Source: Sesamum alatum (taxonomy: Eukaryota > Streptophyta > Magnoliopsida > Lamiales > Pedaliaceae). From it: 64,000 nucleotides of DNA. Within the stretch, counting starts at the first letter, position 1; every line of letters starts with the position of its first letter. The translations under genes were made by a program, and so were the position numbers. Of this stretch, positions 20,518 through 32,136 are shown in pieces. The DNA lies in assembly GCA_034509735.1 (NCBI GenBank), contig JACGWO010000005.1:16047264-16111263 (forward strand). Direction: 5' to 3'. The notes under the pieces were generated by a model. That model did not search any database and was not told the DNA's origin. It worked only from the letters and a program-made list of their open reading frames with translations.

Positions 20518-20827
20518 GTCGCATAGGATTCGGGCTCGTGATCATTCAACAGGGGCGTGCTAAGCTTTAATTTTGCATGTGGTTATGATGATGGATGAAT
20601 GGGTTGTTTATTTATCGTATAACTGCTGTGGATGGTTTATTTACGCATTATGGATGTATGTGTAGATATTTATTTATTTGAGATCTCGGTCATTACTTAC
20701 TGTCACATTGGTTGGACCAATGTCAAAATATTAGACCGTAGACAAAGTGGACATGAACTCTAGGAGTTTGTCCATGCCTTCCAATCCATGGCATAGTGAG
20801 GAAGCTGCTTTGGGTCAATAGCGTGGT

Positions 20828-20920
20828 CTCACGAGTCGTGGCACGTTATTGTACTTAAAGGAAGCTGCATTATGTCATGAACGAAAAGCGGGCTGCTGCT
20901 ACCTGTCTCACGAGTCGTGG
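20828..20920 (+). promoter_or_regulatory. Paired leader palindromes, 79 nt apart
   Basis: CTCACGAGTCGTGG at 20828-20841 and again at 20907-20920. Each can fold as CACG/CGTG or pair with the other copy. The pair and its spacing recur in elements B, D, E and G. Confidence 0.65.
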
Positions 20921-21296
20921 GGGTACCAGTGGGTCCGTGGCTCGGTCGATTGGGTTGGGTCTAACGCCCAATTAACATGATTCGCTTGGAGTCCTCGGGA
21001 TCATGTGAAAGGGCGAGGCAATAATCTTGGGAATCTCGTGGAACGAGAATGGTATGGAATACCTCCCACAGGATCTTTTCCATGCGAATCGTAAAAGCGG
21101 GGTATGGGAAAATCGCTGTGGATCCCAAGCCCACTTGGAAAGGATTTTCCGAAAACCACGTTTGAGAGTACCGTGTTTTTGTGTAAATAGTGGGAGGATT
21201 AAATGACTAAAGTCCATGCATTTAATTATTTTATCAAACCACCGTCTTTTATTTTTGTGTTGATCGCGCGCTGTTTTCTAAAATGTAGATTTTAAA

Positions 21297-22165
21297 ATGT
21301 CTAAGAACCCACTTTCCACCATTCTTGAGACAAACAAATTCAATGGAACAAACTACAACGACTGGTTGCGCAATCTCAGGATAGTCCTAGATTACGAGAA
21401 CCAAGGCTACGTCATGGACGAGCCTCTCCCTAGGACCTTACCGGAAGGATCCACGCCAGAAGAACGTGAGACGTTCGAGACTTGGCATAAGGATAACCGG
21501 AAGGTCCCTAGCATCATACTTGCTTCGATGACCAATGAGATTCAGAAGCAATATGAAAGGCTAGACGATGTCCCTTCCATTATGGCTCGCCTTAAGGATT
21601 GCTATGCAGTCCCGGACCGGCATACTAGGTATGTCGCGACCAAGGCGTTCTTTGGAACGAAAATGACAGAAGGATCCTCTGTACAAGAGCATGGGGTTAA
21701 AATTCTTACCCTGGTGGAAAAGTTCGAGGACCTAAAGGCAGGTCTCGATAATGAAACGTACATAGATGTGATCCTTCAGTCACTCCCACCCTCCTTTGAC
21801 CAATTTATCGTCAACTACAACATGAACGCACTTGAGAAGGGCATTCATGAGTTGATCAATATGTTGGTGCAATACGAGGCAACGACTAAGAAGTCCACGC
21901 CTTCAGTATTGTTTGGAGGTGCTTCGACTTCTAATACGAAAGGCAAGGGTGCCGGACGTTGGAAGAAGAAGAAGGGCAAGGGAAAGGCGTCAAAGAAGCT
22001 ACGAACACTAAGAGTGTTCCCATTGCCAAAGAGGGGAAAGGCAAAGGAAAGGGAAAGGTTGTCTCCAAGCAATAGTCGAAGGCATATGACATATGTATCA
22101 ACTGCCGTGAGAAAGGGCATTGGAAGAGAGAGTGCCCCAAACTCTTCTCGAACCAAGGTATATAT
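21297..22165 (+). pseudogene. Element C Gag (frameshifted after residue ~230)
   Basis: The ATG opens MSKNPLSTILETNKFNGTNY, nearly identical to element B. Gag runs to KKKKGKGKA. A one-base deletion near 21990 then throws it out of frame, so the zinc-knuckle region (coded near 22095-22140) is read only in another frame. In the true frame a CAG-to-TAG change (CAATAGTCG near 22075) is a second lesion. Without a nucleocapsid knuckle and protease fusion, the Gag made would be short and abnormal. Confidence 0.92.
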
Positions 22166-22628
22166 GTGATTGAGGTTAATATGGTCACTAGTTCTGCCTC
22201 TTGGGTATTAGATACCGGCTGTGGAGCTCACATTTGCAATGACTTGCAAGTGTTGAAAAGAAGCAGAAAACTGGGTAGCGGGGACATGATCCTGAAGCTT
22301 GGGAATGGCAAGGCCATCTCGGCAGAAGCAGTAGGATCCGCCACTCTAGTGATTAGTGACAGTATTAGCATAGATTTAGAGCAAGTTTATTTTGTACCCA
22401 GTATGATTAAAAACATCATTTCCATTCCATTGTTGGACAATAGTGGTTATGAGTTTAGAATCAATAAAAATTGCTTTTATTTGATGAGGTGTGGAATTGC
22501 TCATCTACTTGGTACATTGCATAACGGACTCTATATCTTGCAACAAACGAATTTCGTCCTCAATGCACAACACAAACGAAAATTAGATAATAACGGGAAC
22601 GCACGTCTGTGACACGCTAGGCTAGGTC
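22166..22628 (+). pseudogene. Element C protease and pre-integrase start
   Basis: The frame resumes at IEVNMVTSSASWVLDTGCG. DTG is the aspartic protease catalytic triplet. It continues to NGNARL and then a TGA that replaces the Trp codon of LWHARLGH (22610-22612). The coding sequence is then cut at 22628 by the solo LTR. Confidence 0.92.
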
Positions 22629-22633
22629 ACATA

Positions 22634-24625
22634 TGTTAGAATAGGTGACCATGTAAGCCAACTTTGGCGGGTATATGTAACCTATGTCTAGACAATTATA
22701 GGTGTTTGATAAATCATTAATGAATAAAGAAGTGAATTTCATTTGGCATTACTTTGTTTGTGTTCACTTATATCTGTTTTCTATCTGTTCACTACGCAAA
22801 CAAAGCCCACGGACTGAGAATCAATTTCGGGGACTGGGACTACGCTTGGAGGTAGGTCCATGGAATCAGTCTTCCCGAATCAGTCCGGAAATCTCCAAGT
22901 CAAGGAATCCCGAAAATGGGTACCGGGATTCCATTTGAGACTTGCACTACGCACCTGCTGTCGTGTTTCATCGACGGGTGACGAGGGTCGTCTAAGCAGT
23001 GTTAGTGGGTTAGCATGCTAGGACGCAGCTGACTGAGGTGACTCGCGGGAACTGTCTTACGGAGGACCTTGAGTATGGTCAGCAAGGTATGACGTGTATT
23101 CCCGGTTCCAACGGTACAGGTCAAGTCCTTTGACTTGAGGAATTGCTGAGTTTACCTGTACATCAGGGCTGTATCTTAGGTATGGTGAGAGATTGCCAGA
23201 ATTCTCTTTGGTAGTCATAAGCCATGTCTAGTGCAGTTCTGGTGTGCAAAGTGACAGTAGTTTCCAAGAAAGGATCTGTCTCCTGTCAATAGGTTTTGGC
23301 AGTTGAGTCTCATATATATACTCTAGGTCTTGTCCCTAAAACTGTGGCCACAGTGACTGAACAGAAGGGAAGGATTCCTTTGCGGCGTTTAGTGAGGACA
23401 GACCGACACTTAGGTCCAAAATGGGTACCTGCATTTTCCGTGCCCTAGACTCTAAGTGATGAGACCGAAGACAGAAGGACAAGTGTACTGTTAGAGCCTA
23501 AATGTTCATCCCTGAATATTTCACCTAGTCTCTAGTGCCATGGACCGTTGCTAGATGGCCACCCATGGTAACGGAAGGATTCTAGGAATCCGACCAAGTC
23601 TAGCTGAAAGGTGAACCTAAAGAGTCACACACTATCCACACACATTTAGATATTTAATTAGGAATTAAATATTGGAGTGAAGGAATGATTAAATTGGATT
23701 TAATCGGGTCCTTTATTTTTCTTGGAGAAATAATTCCTTCTATTAGATATAAGGAATTAAATTGATAAATTAGATTTATCAAAGGGATTTATTTAATGGG
23801 CTTAAATAATATTTATATTTATTTTAGCCTCTTGGAAATATTTAAATAGGTTTTAAATATTCCATTAAATTAAATTAAATCAACGGTTGAGATCAATGGG
23901 AGAGATGGATGGCTAGGATTGTTTTGACTAGGTCAAAACACTACTTTGACTAGGACTTTGACTAGGTCAAAATCCTAGTCAAATTAGAGTTCTTAAAAGA
24001 GGAGTTTAAAGAGGATTAAACTCCTCTTCTATATAAACCCCTAGCATCCTACAAGTTGAAGGATGATGAATCTCCAACACACACACAACACACACACAAC
24101 TCGTCTCTCTCTCTCCCTCCATCTCGTCCGCCCCCTCTCTCTCTCACACACTCCAAGAAATTTTTTCTTTGTTCTCTTGTTCTTGGAACATTAGAACTTG
24201 ATGAATCAATACCGTTAATTCATAACGTGTTGATTGATTCATCCACTCCAAATATTATACACTTGTTCGTTGCTAGCACGACGTGCAAGATATGTGGGTG
24301 GATCGTGTGTCACGATTTGGAGGGTCTCAAGAACGAGATCTTGGTGCAAAACGGGGAACAACGCGTGTAGCCGTTGAAGACGAAAACGACAACGGGTAGG
24401 TCTCGTTTTAGATTTTCGTCCTCTTTTATTTTCAACCCTATGGCCTCCATGATATGTTATATGTGATTTATTCATGAGATACACCGAACACCCGGGAAAT
24501 TTCAAAGGCACACCCTTTGAAACGTGTTTTAATTTAAAAGCATGTTTAAATTCCGCATTTATTTTTTTAATTATACCGCGCTTCCGCATTCGCGCTTTTC
24601 CCGGGACGATCCACAATTCCTTTCA
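22634..24625 (+). mobile_element. Solo LTR1 with 5-bp target duplication ACATA
   Basis: 1992 bp, TGTTAG...TTTCA, flanked by ACATA at 22629-22633 and 24626-24630. Element B keeps the empty site (minus GGTCACATATCCCAAG near 3660), so the insertion point is proven within the window. It carries the terminal hairpin TTTCAAAGG/CCTTTGAAA at 24500-24522, an intact TATA box and the TTGAC cluster. It is younger than element C. Confidence 0.97.
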
Positions 24626-24630
24626 ACATA

Positions 24631-25035
24631 TCCCAAGATAGGATGAAAAGGTTGGTAGACTCAAAGAACCTAGAGGTTGGGGACTTGAGCGATCTACCAA
24701 CTTGTAAGTCCTGTCTAAAAGGGAAAATGACCAAGAAGCCCTTTGTAGGACAAAGTAGGCTTGCCACAGGTCTGTTGGACTTGGTCCATACAGACGTATG
24801 TGGACCACTAAGGACGCAGGTCCGAGGTGGGTTCTCATACTTCATAACCTTCACCGATGATCATTCACGGTATGGTTATGTTTACCTGATGAGGTACAAG
24901 TCTGAAGCTCTTGAGAGATTTAAAGAATTCAGACTTGAAGTGGAGAACCAAACCAACTGCAAAACTAAAACCCTTCGGTCGGACCGAGGCGGTGAATACC
25001 TTAGTACGGAGTTCCTAGATTATCTAAAGAACATG
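24631..25035 (+). pseudogene. Element C pre-integrase and integrase N-half
   Basis: Resumes at RMKRLVDSKNLEVGDL after the solo LTR. It includes CKSCLKGKMTKKPF, catalytic Asp in VHTDVCGP, FITFTDDHSRYGYVYL and LRSDRGGEYLS. A one-base deletion near 25030 ends the frame at KNMV. Confidence 0.92.
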
Positions 25036-26340
25036 GTATAATATCAGAATGGACACCTCCAGGAACACCGCAGTTAAATGGTGTCTCTGAAAGGAGGAAT
25101 CGAACCCTGTTGGACATGGTTCGGTCCATGATGAGTTTTACCAAATTGCCCTTATCGTTTTGGGGCTATGCACTAGAAACGGCGGCCAAATTATTGAATT
25201 TAGCGCCTACTAATGCATTAACCCAAACACCATATGAGATATGGCACGGCAAGCCTGCATCCTACAACTACTTAAAAGTGTGGGGTACCCCCGCATACGT
25301 CAAGAGGTTAGTGGGAGATAAGTTAGAATCTAGGTCTAGCTTATGCAGGTTCATTGGATACCCTAAAGAAACTGCGGGTTATTACTTTTATGACCCCTTG
25401 GAACAAAAGGTGTTTGTTTCAAGAAATGCAGTATTCTTGGAGCAAGGCTTCCCGGAGGATATCCAATCTGATGAGCTGATCCTTGAGGGATCAAGTGATG
25501 GAATCCAGCCATCAGACACAGCCGCGGAACCCTCACTTAGAGGATTCAGGATTAACAGTCGAAGGGCTGACCAACCTCGAGAGGTCCAACATGCTAGGCA
25601 TGAAGGACAGCCTCAGGAACAGCCAGTCCCGGTTCCTGAACCACCGGCTCCGATACAGTCAGTGCCCACAGTCACCACTGACGTTCTCGTTCTCCGTAAG
25701 TCCACTAGAGAATCCAGACCTCCAGTGAGATATGGCTTTCTAGGTGCGACCGATCTTTTGGATAACAATCCTAAGACGTATGGAGAAGCGATGTCTGACA
25801 TCGACTCCGGGAAATGGCTTGAGGCCATCAAAGCTGAAATGGACTCTATGAGCGAGAACCAAGTCTGGAGTTTTGTAGATCCACAGAAAGGTGTTAAGCC
25901 AGTCGGCTGTAAGTGGGTCTACAAGCGCAAACTTGGCGTTGATGGAGAAGTCACAACCTTTAAGGCTAGGCTTGTAGCTAAGGGATACACTCAACGACCC
26001 GGGGTCGATTTTGAGGATACCTACTCGCCAGTAGCCATGGCTAAATCCATTCGGATTCTGCTCGCCATAGCACCATGGTATGACCATGAGATATGGCAGA
26101 TGGACGTGAAAACGACCTTCCTCAACGGTTTCATTGAAGAAGAGATCTATATGGATCAGCCGCAGGGTTTCACGGTCACTGGAGAAGAACAGAAAGTCTG
26201 TCGTCTCCAGAAGTCCATCTATGGCCTCAAACAAGCCTCCCGAAGTTGGAACATTCGCTTTGATGAAGTAATACAGGGTTATGACTTCATCAAAAACGAA
26301 TCCAACCTTGTGTATACAAGAAGGTCAGTGGGAGCTCAAT
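25036..26340 (+). pseudogene. Element C integrase C-half and RT N-half
   Basis: Open from about 25040. Catalytic Glu of integrase lies in GVSERRNRTLLDM. Then come LWHGK-like, LKVWGTPAYVKRL and SRSSLCRFIGYPKE, a proline-rich linker, and the RT (VGCKWVYKRK, LVAKGYTQ, YGLKQASRSW). A small deletion near 26310 (NESNLVYTRRS for NESDPCVYKK) ends it just before the catalytic YVDD. Confidence 0.93.
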
Positions 26341-27343
26341 AGTGTTCCTAGTGCTTTATGTGGATGACATTCTGCTCATTGGTAATGACGTTAGAATGTT
26401 AGGAAACACAAAAGCATGGTTGTCAACCCAGTTTTCCATGAAGGACTTGGGTGAAGCCTCCTACATCCTAGGCAGCCAGATTATCAGGGAGAGATCTAAA
26501 AGGATGTTAGGACTCACCCAAAACTCGTATATGGAGAAAGTACTAAAGAGATATCGAATGGACAACTCCAAACGAGGATTCCTTCCAATGAGGCATGGGA
26601 TCGAGTTATCCAAGAAACAGTCCCCACAGACTGATGAGGAACTTGAAAGGATGAAGGTCATCCCCTATGCTTCTGCCGTAGGTAGCATACAATATGCGGT
26701 CCACTGCACTAGGCCTGACATTGCGTACGCTTTGAGCGTGACAAGCAGATACCAGTCCTGCGCAGGAGAGGCATATTGGAATGCTGTTAAGGGCATCCTT
26801 AAGTACCTAAGGAGGACTAAGGAAATGTTCCTAGTCTATGGCAATGGAGAACTAATTCTGGAAGGCTTTAGCGACGCTAGCTTCCAGTCTGATGACGATG
26901 ATGCCAAGTCTCAATCGGGGTACGTATTCAAACTCAATGGAGGAGTAGTAGCTTGGAAAAGTTCCAAGCAAGCAACCATTGCTGACTCCACCACAGAGGC
27001 TGAATACATAGCAGCTTCAGAAGCTGCCAAGGAAGCGGTTTGGATGAGAAACTACATCCAAGAGTTGGGTGTGGTGCCTAGCATCGCCGAGCCTGTTGTC
27101 ATCTTCTGTGATAACAACGGCGCTATAGCGCAAGCAAAGGAACCGAGATCTCATCACCGTTCCAAACATATTCTTAGACGCTACCATCTTCTTAGAGAAA
27201 TGGTAGGAAGAGGTGACGTCCGGATGGACCGAGTCAACTCAGCAGACAACACAGCAGACCCGCTGACAAAGCCTATGTCGCAGAGCGCTCATACACAACA
27301 TCTTGAGAATATGGGGATTAAGCATATGGGCAATTGGCTTTAA
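26334..27343 (+). pseudogene. Element C RT catalytic part and RNase H
   Basis: Starts FLVLYVDDILLIGND and runs without a break through RT and Copia RNase H to the natural end MGNWL and TAA. RNase H acidic sites are seen in FSDASFQSDDDD, TTEAEYIAASEA and VIFCDNNGA, followed by HHRSKHILRRYHLLRE. This is the only intact RNase H in the window. It is separated from the upstream RT by one frameshift. Confidence 0.94.
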
Positions 27344-27359
27344 AGGTCAAGTGGGAGAT
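27344..27359 (+). other. Polypurine tract of element C
   Basis: AGGTCAAGTGGGAGAT lies between the pol stop and the 3' LTR. The purine run AAGTGGGAGA would prime plus-strand cDNA. Confidence 0.88.
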
Positions 27360-28074
27360 TGTTAGAATAGGTGACCATGTAAGCCAATTTTGGCACGAAT
27401 ATGTAACCTATGTCTAGACAATTCTTTGGTATTTGATAAAATATTTATGAATAAAGAAGTGAAAATTCAAATGGCAATACTTTGTTTACGTTCACTTATC
27501 TGCATTTACATTTCTGTTCACTACGCAAACAAAGCCTACGGACTGAGAAATGATTTCAAGGACTGGGACTACGCTTGGAGGTAGGTCCATGAAATCAGTC
27601 TCGCCGAATCAGTCCGAAAATCTCCAAGTCAAGGAATCCCAAAAATGGGTACCGGGATTCCCTTTGAGACTTGCACTAAGCATCTGCTGTCGTATTTCAT
27701 CAACGGGTGACGAAGGTCGTCTAAGCAGTGTTAGTGGGTCAGCGTGCTAGGAAGCAGCTGACTGAGGTGACTCGCGGGAACCGTCTTAAGGAGGACCTTG
27801 AGTATGGTCAGCAAGGTATGACGTGTATTCCCGGTTCCAACGGTACAGGCCAAGTCCTTTGACTTGAGGAACTGCTGAGTTTACCTGTGCATCAGGTCTG
27901 TATCTTAGATATGGTGAGAGATTGCCAAAATACTCTTGAGTAGTCATAAGCCATGTCTAGTGCAGCTCGGGTGCACAAAGTGACAGTAGTTTCCAAAAAA
28001 GGATCTGTCTCCTGTCAAAAGGTATTGACAGTTGAGTCTCATGTATGCTCTGTGTCTTGTCCCTGAAATCTGTG
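27360..28074 (+). repeat. 3' LTR of element C, truncated
   Basis: Matches the first 715 bp of the 5' LTR and stops in the CTGTGGCCACAG dyad (AAATCTGTG, then unrelated TCTTATTTTCGCAG). The LTR promoter, transcribed part and right target duplication are lost. Confidence 0.93.
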
Positions 28075-29750
28075 TCTTATTTTCGCAGAAACCGGCGTGC
28101 TGGCGCTGCGCGCGTGGGGCGCGCGCGGCGCGCTGGCAAGGGGGCCTGCGCGTGCGCGCGCGCGGCCGACAGTGCTGTCGGCCGGCCGGTTTCGAACGGC
28201 TGGGCCGTTTTTGCTATTTTTACCCGAAAAATTGGATATTCCACATTTCTGCATATTTTCTGAAATGATTAATTTTGGCTAATTTTAATTTTAGTTAAAT
28301 TGGATTTTTCTAAAATTTAATTGTGCCTTAGATTAATTTGGAAATGGTTTCCAAACAAAAAAAAAAATTTTTTTTTTAGTACATTGGATGTATGATACAT
28401 GATATCCATTTTTAATTGCATTATTAATATATATATATATTTCTGCATATAATTGTGGTGTTGTTTATGATATTGGATATCATTTTTATAAATGCATTGG
28501 ATGTATTTATTTGTTGGGCATATTTATATTTGATATAAATGTGTATTAATTGTTTATTGGATAAACAATGGGGATAATCACAAAGCCCATGGCCCTTATG
28601 TATGGTTTCATTTTTGTTGGGTGAGGCCTGCGTGCCTCTTTGTTCTATTATTCTCTTTCTCTTTCTCGTTTTTAGCCTTGAACTAATAAGGCTTGCTTTC
28701 TTCCTCCTTTTGTACTCCCCCCAACTTCTGATTGGGGTTTCTTATTTAAGTTGTAATGAGTGAAGTTAGGTTGGTGAGGATTTATTTTTTTGTAATAAAT
28801 TGTAAGGAAGCATTTCCATGGTGATGGAGGCCTAAGAAGAGGCCCGTTAGACGGAGCCCACGATGGAGAGTCCAAAAGAATGAAGAGGCGTTACAAGGCT
28901 CATTAGAATGATAATGGGTTATAATTTTGTAATAGTGTAGGCCACCCTAGATTGACCACAGATCCACTGCGGGCTCAGTGGATCACATAGGATTGGGCTT
29001 GTGATCATCCAACAGGGGCGTGCTAGGCTTATTTTGCATGTGGTGTATGTTTTAATATTTGATGTATGATGTGTTTTGAATGCATCCTTTATATTCAATG
29101 TTAAAACTGGAGCATGCAAAACTTTCTTAATGATGAGGTCTCGGTCACTAATAAACTTAACTCTCACTTGGATGGTCCAAGTAAATATTAGGCCCATTAA
29201 TGGATTAAAAAGTCAAATGGTTTGATTTAAATCCAATCCTTCCGTCCATAGCAATGTAGTGAGGAAGCTACTTTCACCCATTCGTGGTCTCACGAGTCGT
29301 GGCACGTTTGGAATTGAAGAAAGTTGCGCTATTGTTATGAACAAAGGAATATGCTCCTATTTTCCCTGTCTCACAAGTCGTGGGGGGCGATAGTTGAGAT
29401 ATTCATTTGGTTGATGGGTCGGGCCTAAAGCTGAGTAATATGATTCGCTTGGAGTCCTCGGATCATGTGAAGAGGCGAGGCAAAATAACTTGGGGATCTC
29501 ATTGGATGAGAATGGTATAGGTTACCTCCCACAAAGCCTTTTTCCGTGTGAATCGTAAAAGCGGGGCATGGAGAATTGCGTTTGTGGACCTCAAGCCCAC
29601 TAGGAAATGATTTCCCGAAACCTCATTTGAGAGTGATGGGCTTTCGGAAAAACAGTGGGAGGGGTTAATGACTAAAGACCAAGTCTTAACTTGAACATAA
29701 TATTACTATAATCTACTTAATGTTTTTTTCTGTTTACATTTTGAATGTAT
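28075..29750 (+). other. Element D leader
   Basis: Short GC island (28095-28200) ending in the hairpin AACGGC/GCCGTT, AT-rich sequence with an A11T10 run (28357-28377), the conserved block (28575-28800), the CCACTG-CAGTGG stem (about 28962-28981), and paired palindromes at 29289-29302 and 29370-29383. No gene seen. Confidence 0.75.
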
Positions 29751-29907
29751 ATGTCCAAGAATCCACTAACGCCAATACTAGAGGCTAATATTTTTAATGG
29801 AACAAACTACAACGACTGGCTGTGAAATCTTAAGATAGTCTTAGATTTCGAGAACCAGACTTACATTCTGGATAAGGATCTTCCTCAGGCCTTGCCGGAT
29901 GGGTTAA
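29751..29907 (+). pseudogene. Element D gag start
   Basis: ATG opens MSKNPLTPILEANIFNGTNY. A TGA replaces the Arg codon of DWLRNL. Cut at 29907 by a solo LTR2 and continued at 32142. Confidence 0.88.
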
Positions 29908-32136
29908 TGAAGGACAAGCGGATCCGCCCGGGAGCGCGAGCGGAAGCGAGAAAAGCGAGAAATTGTGCGTAAATTTAAATCAAATTCAAAATACGCGAAT
30001 CCCAAGGGGTGTACCCTCGGGTGCTCAACCGGGAGTTCGATGTAGGATGTGTAAATATTAAAACATATATTTAAACACATAGGGCATAGATATACAAATG
30101 AAATCAATCAAAGCGTAATAAACCGTTACCTTTGATTGTTTAGCGTATGCTCCCGGCTACTAGCGTTGTTCCTTCTCCGGAATGCTCACGAAATCCAAAC
30201 GTATGGATTCTCCAAAGGTGATCCACACCACACCGGAAGAAACACACGTTCTTCTTGCTAGAAAAGAACGGGTTTAGGAAGGAATCGGTTTAAGAGAAGA
30301 ACACTATGAATTAGTGTTCTCTTAAACTTACTTTGTTCTTCTTCTTGATTCAAAATCAAGTGAAGAACAGAAGTGTAAGAGAGGGAGGGAGCAAGGAATT
30401 TTGAGAGAGAGGAGAGGATTTTTGTCTTCTCTTTTCCTAGAAAAAGATGAATAATGAATCACTTATGCTTGGTGTTGTATATTCTCATATATATACATAA
30501 TTAATGTGATTATTGGAATGTGTCTAGGTTCATCCAAGGATGTCTAGATTCATTCCAATCAATCACCATCAATTCTTCAATCAAGCCTACCAAAATTTAT
30601 GGTATGATCAAATCATACCAAAAGAGAAGAGCTTGATTGGAGTTGATTTGTCTCTTTCCAAAAGAGACAAGTCAACATACCACCTAGCATGCAACATGGC
30701 TGATTTTGCTTCCTCCAAGGGAGCATGTCGGCCATGTTTAATTAAGGGAAGAAGTCCAACTTCTTCCTATTCCAAATTAGGAATTATTTCTCCTCTCGGG
30801 TATAATTTAACAGAACGGGATTTATCGTAATCCAATTACGACGAACCCAATATTAAATCCAATTTAATGTCCACTTAAATTATTCCCGTTGATCTTTTAA
30901 TCCAATTAAAAGATCCAACGTCTCAACATCTCAACTTTCCATATTTAATCGAAAATCCTATTTATCGATTAAATGAAAGCCCGATACAATATCGGCCCGT
31001 CCATCCAATGGACTTTCCCTTAGGTAATCCAATTACTTATTTTATCCTTCGAGATTGACTCCAAGTCGATCTCTCAACCTCCTCGGTGATTTGTGTGCGA
31101 CCCTTTAGGTTCACCCTCAGCTAGACTTGGGCCCGTGTCCCACAAGGGTCCGTTACCATGGGTGGCCGTCTAGCAACGGTCCATGGCACTAGAGACTAGG
31201 TGAATTGGCGTGAACATTTAGGCGCCGATTCCGTACGGGTACGATCCTTCCGTCTACCGTCTCCCGGCCTTAGTCTAGGGCATGGAATTGGGCGTCGGTT
31301 CCCATCCTTGACTAGGCATCTATGCTTAATACTCGAGACCACGTACGCTTCATTGCATCGACACAGGGAACCATTCCCTGTTCGACCAACCACTGTGGCC
31401 ACAGCTTTAAACAGCATGAACGTGTCTCCGAGTGCATAGGAGATACCTCTGTCACATACTGACAGGGGATGGATCCTCTTCTTGGAATCCACCGTCCTCG
31501 CTACACATTCCAACTGCACTGGACAAGGCTTATAATGATCATCTTACAGAATGATCACCTCTCGCCAGATCCAAGATACAACCGTCCTGTGCACGTGACT
31601 GCCATGATTCCTCAAGTCTGAGGATTACTCCCGTACTATCGGAACCGGGGAAATCCAATCATACCGACCAAGCCTCCAAGGCTTCCATATGATGATCCCC
31701 TCGAGTCAGTCCAGTCGGCTCGACCCCAGTCGACCAACCCATCAAGATCGTGTAGGCGTCCCACGCCTGTCGCCGATGAAACACGGCACTCATCCAATGA
31801 ACACGACTCTTGACGCAAGTCTCAATAGGACTCTCGATGCCCTGTCTCGAGGTCCTCGACTTGGAACGTTTCAGACCCAACTCTTAATCAGTTGGTTTCA
31901 TGACCACCATCTAATGCGTGGCCCAACTGCACGAGTTGTTAGCCATGGTCTGTGGGCTTTGTTGCGATATAAGTTAAACACCGGTTTAACAAATGTAAGA
32001 TGAGCGCAATAAAAAAGGTACCATTGTTGATGAACACTCATCTTATTCATCACATAATAATATTACATTTACATCAAGTTGTCGGATAGGTTACAAATTG
32101 CCAAACCTATTGGCTTTCTGGTCACCTATTCCAACA
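29908..32136 (-). mobile_element. Solo LTR2 with 5-bp target duplication GTTAA
   Basis: 2229 bp. On minus it starts TGTTGGAATAGGTGACC and ends GGATCCGCTTGTCCTTCA. Flanked by GTTAA at 29903-29907 and 32137-32141. Removing it restores the D gag order ALPDGLMPQERLVF. This is the most complete LTR2 copy in the window and serves as the reference for its length. Confidence 0.96.

Larger units (their letters stand above)
19078..21296 (+). other. Element C untranslated leader
   Basis: A 2.2-kb leader. After about 190 bp of AT-rich sequence comes the GC island, then a 12-bp palindrome, AT-rich sequence, a conserved 'ccttggaataataaggc' block (20130-20340), the CCACTG/CAGTGG stem (20500-20517), paired palindromes (20828, 20907) and a last 300 bp with short dyads before gag. 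No credible protein gene. Confidence 0.8.
17068..28074 (+). mobile_element. Element C, near full-length Copia element (LTR1 family)
   Basis: Order: 5' LTR 17068-19060, primer site 19062, leader to 21296, gag-pol 21297-27343 (split by a solo LTR), polypurine tract, and 3' LTR from 27360, truncated at 28074. By eye, the shared 715 bp of the two LTRs differ at roughly 20 sites, mostly transitions, so the insertion is not very recent. It landed in an LTR2. Every domain is present but frameshifts and stops break the polyprotein. Confidence 0.94.

Noticed and set aside
27440..27455. AATAAA in the first 100 bp of LTRs as the polyadenylation signal
   Set aside because: It lies far upstream of the LTR TATA box, so a transcript ending there would lack the R repeat needed for strand transfer. 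I cannot assign the true poly(A) site.
31200..31439. 79-aa frame MNWREHLGADSVRVRSF repeated in LTR2 copies (also 16581, 42605)
   Set aside because: It spans the conserved U3 block and dyad on the antisense strand of LTR2. It lies upstream of the LTR promoter and has no domain I recognise; best seen as a by-product of LTR conservation.
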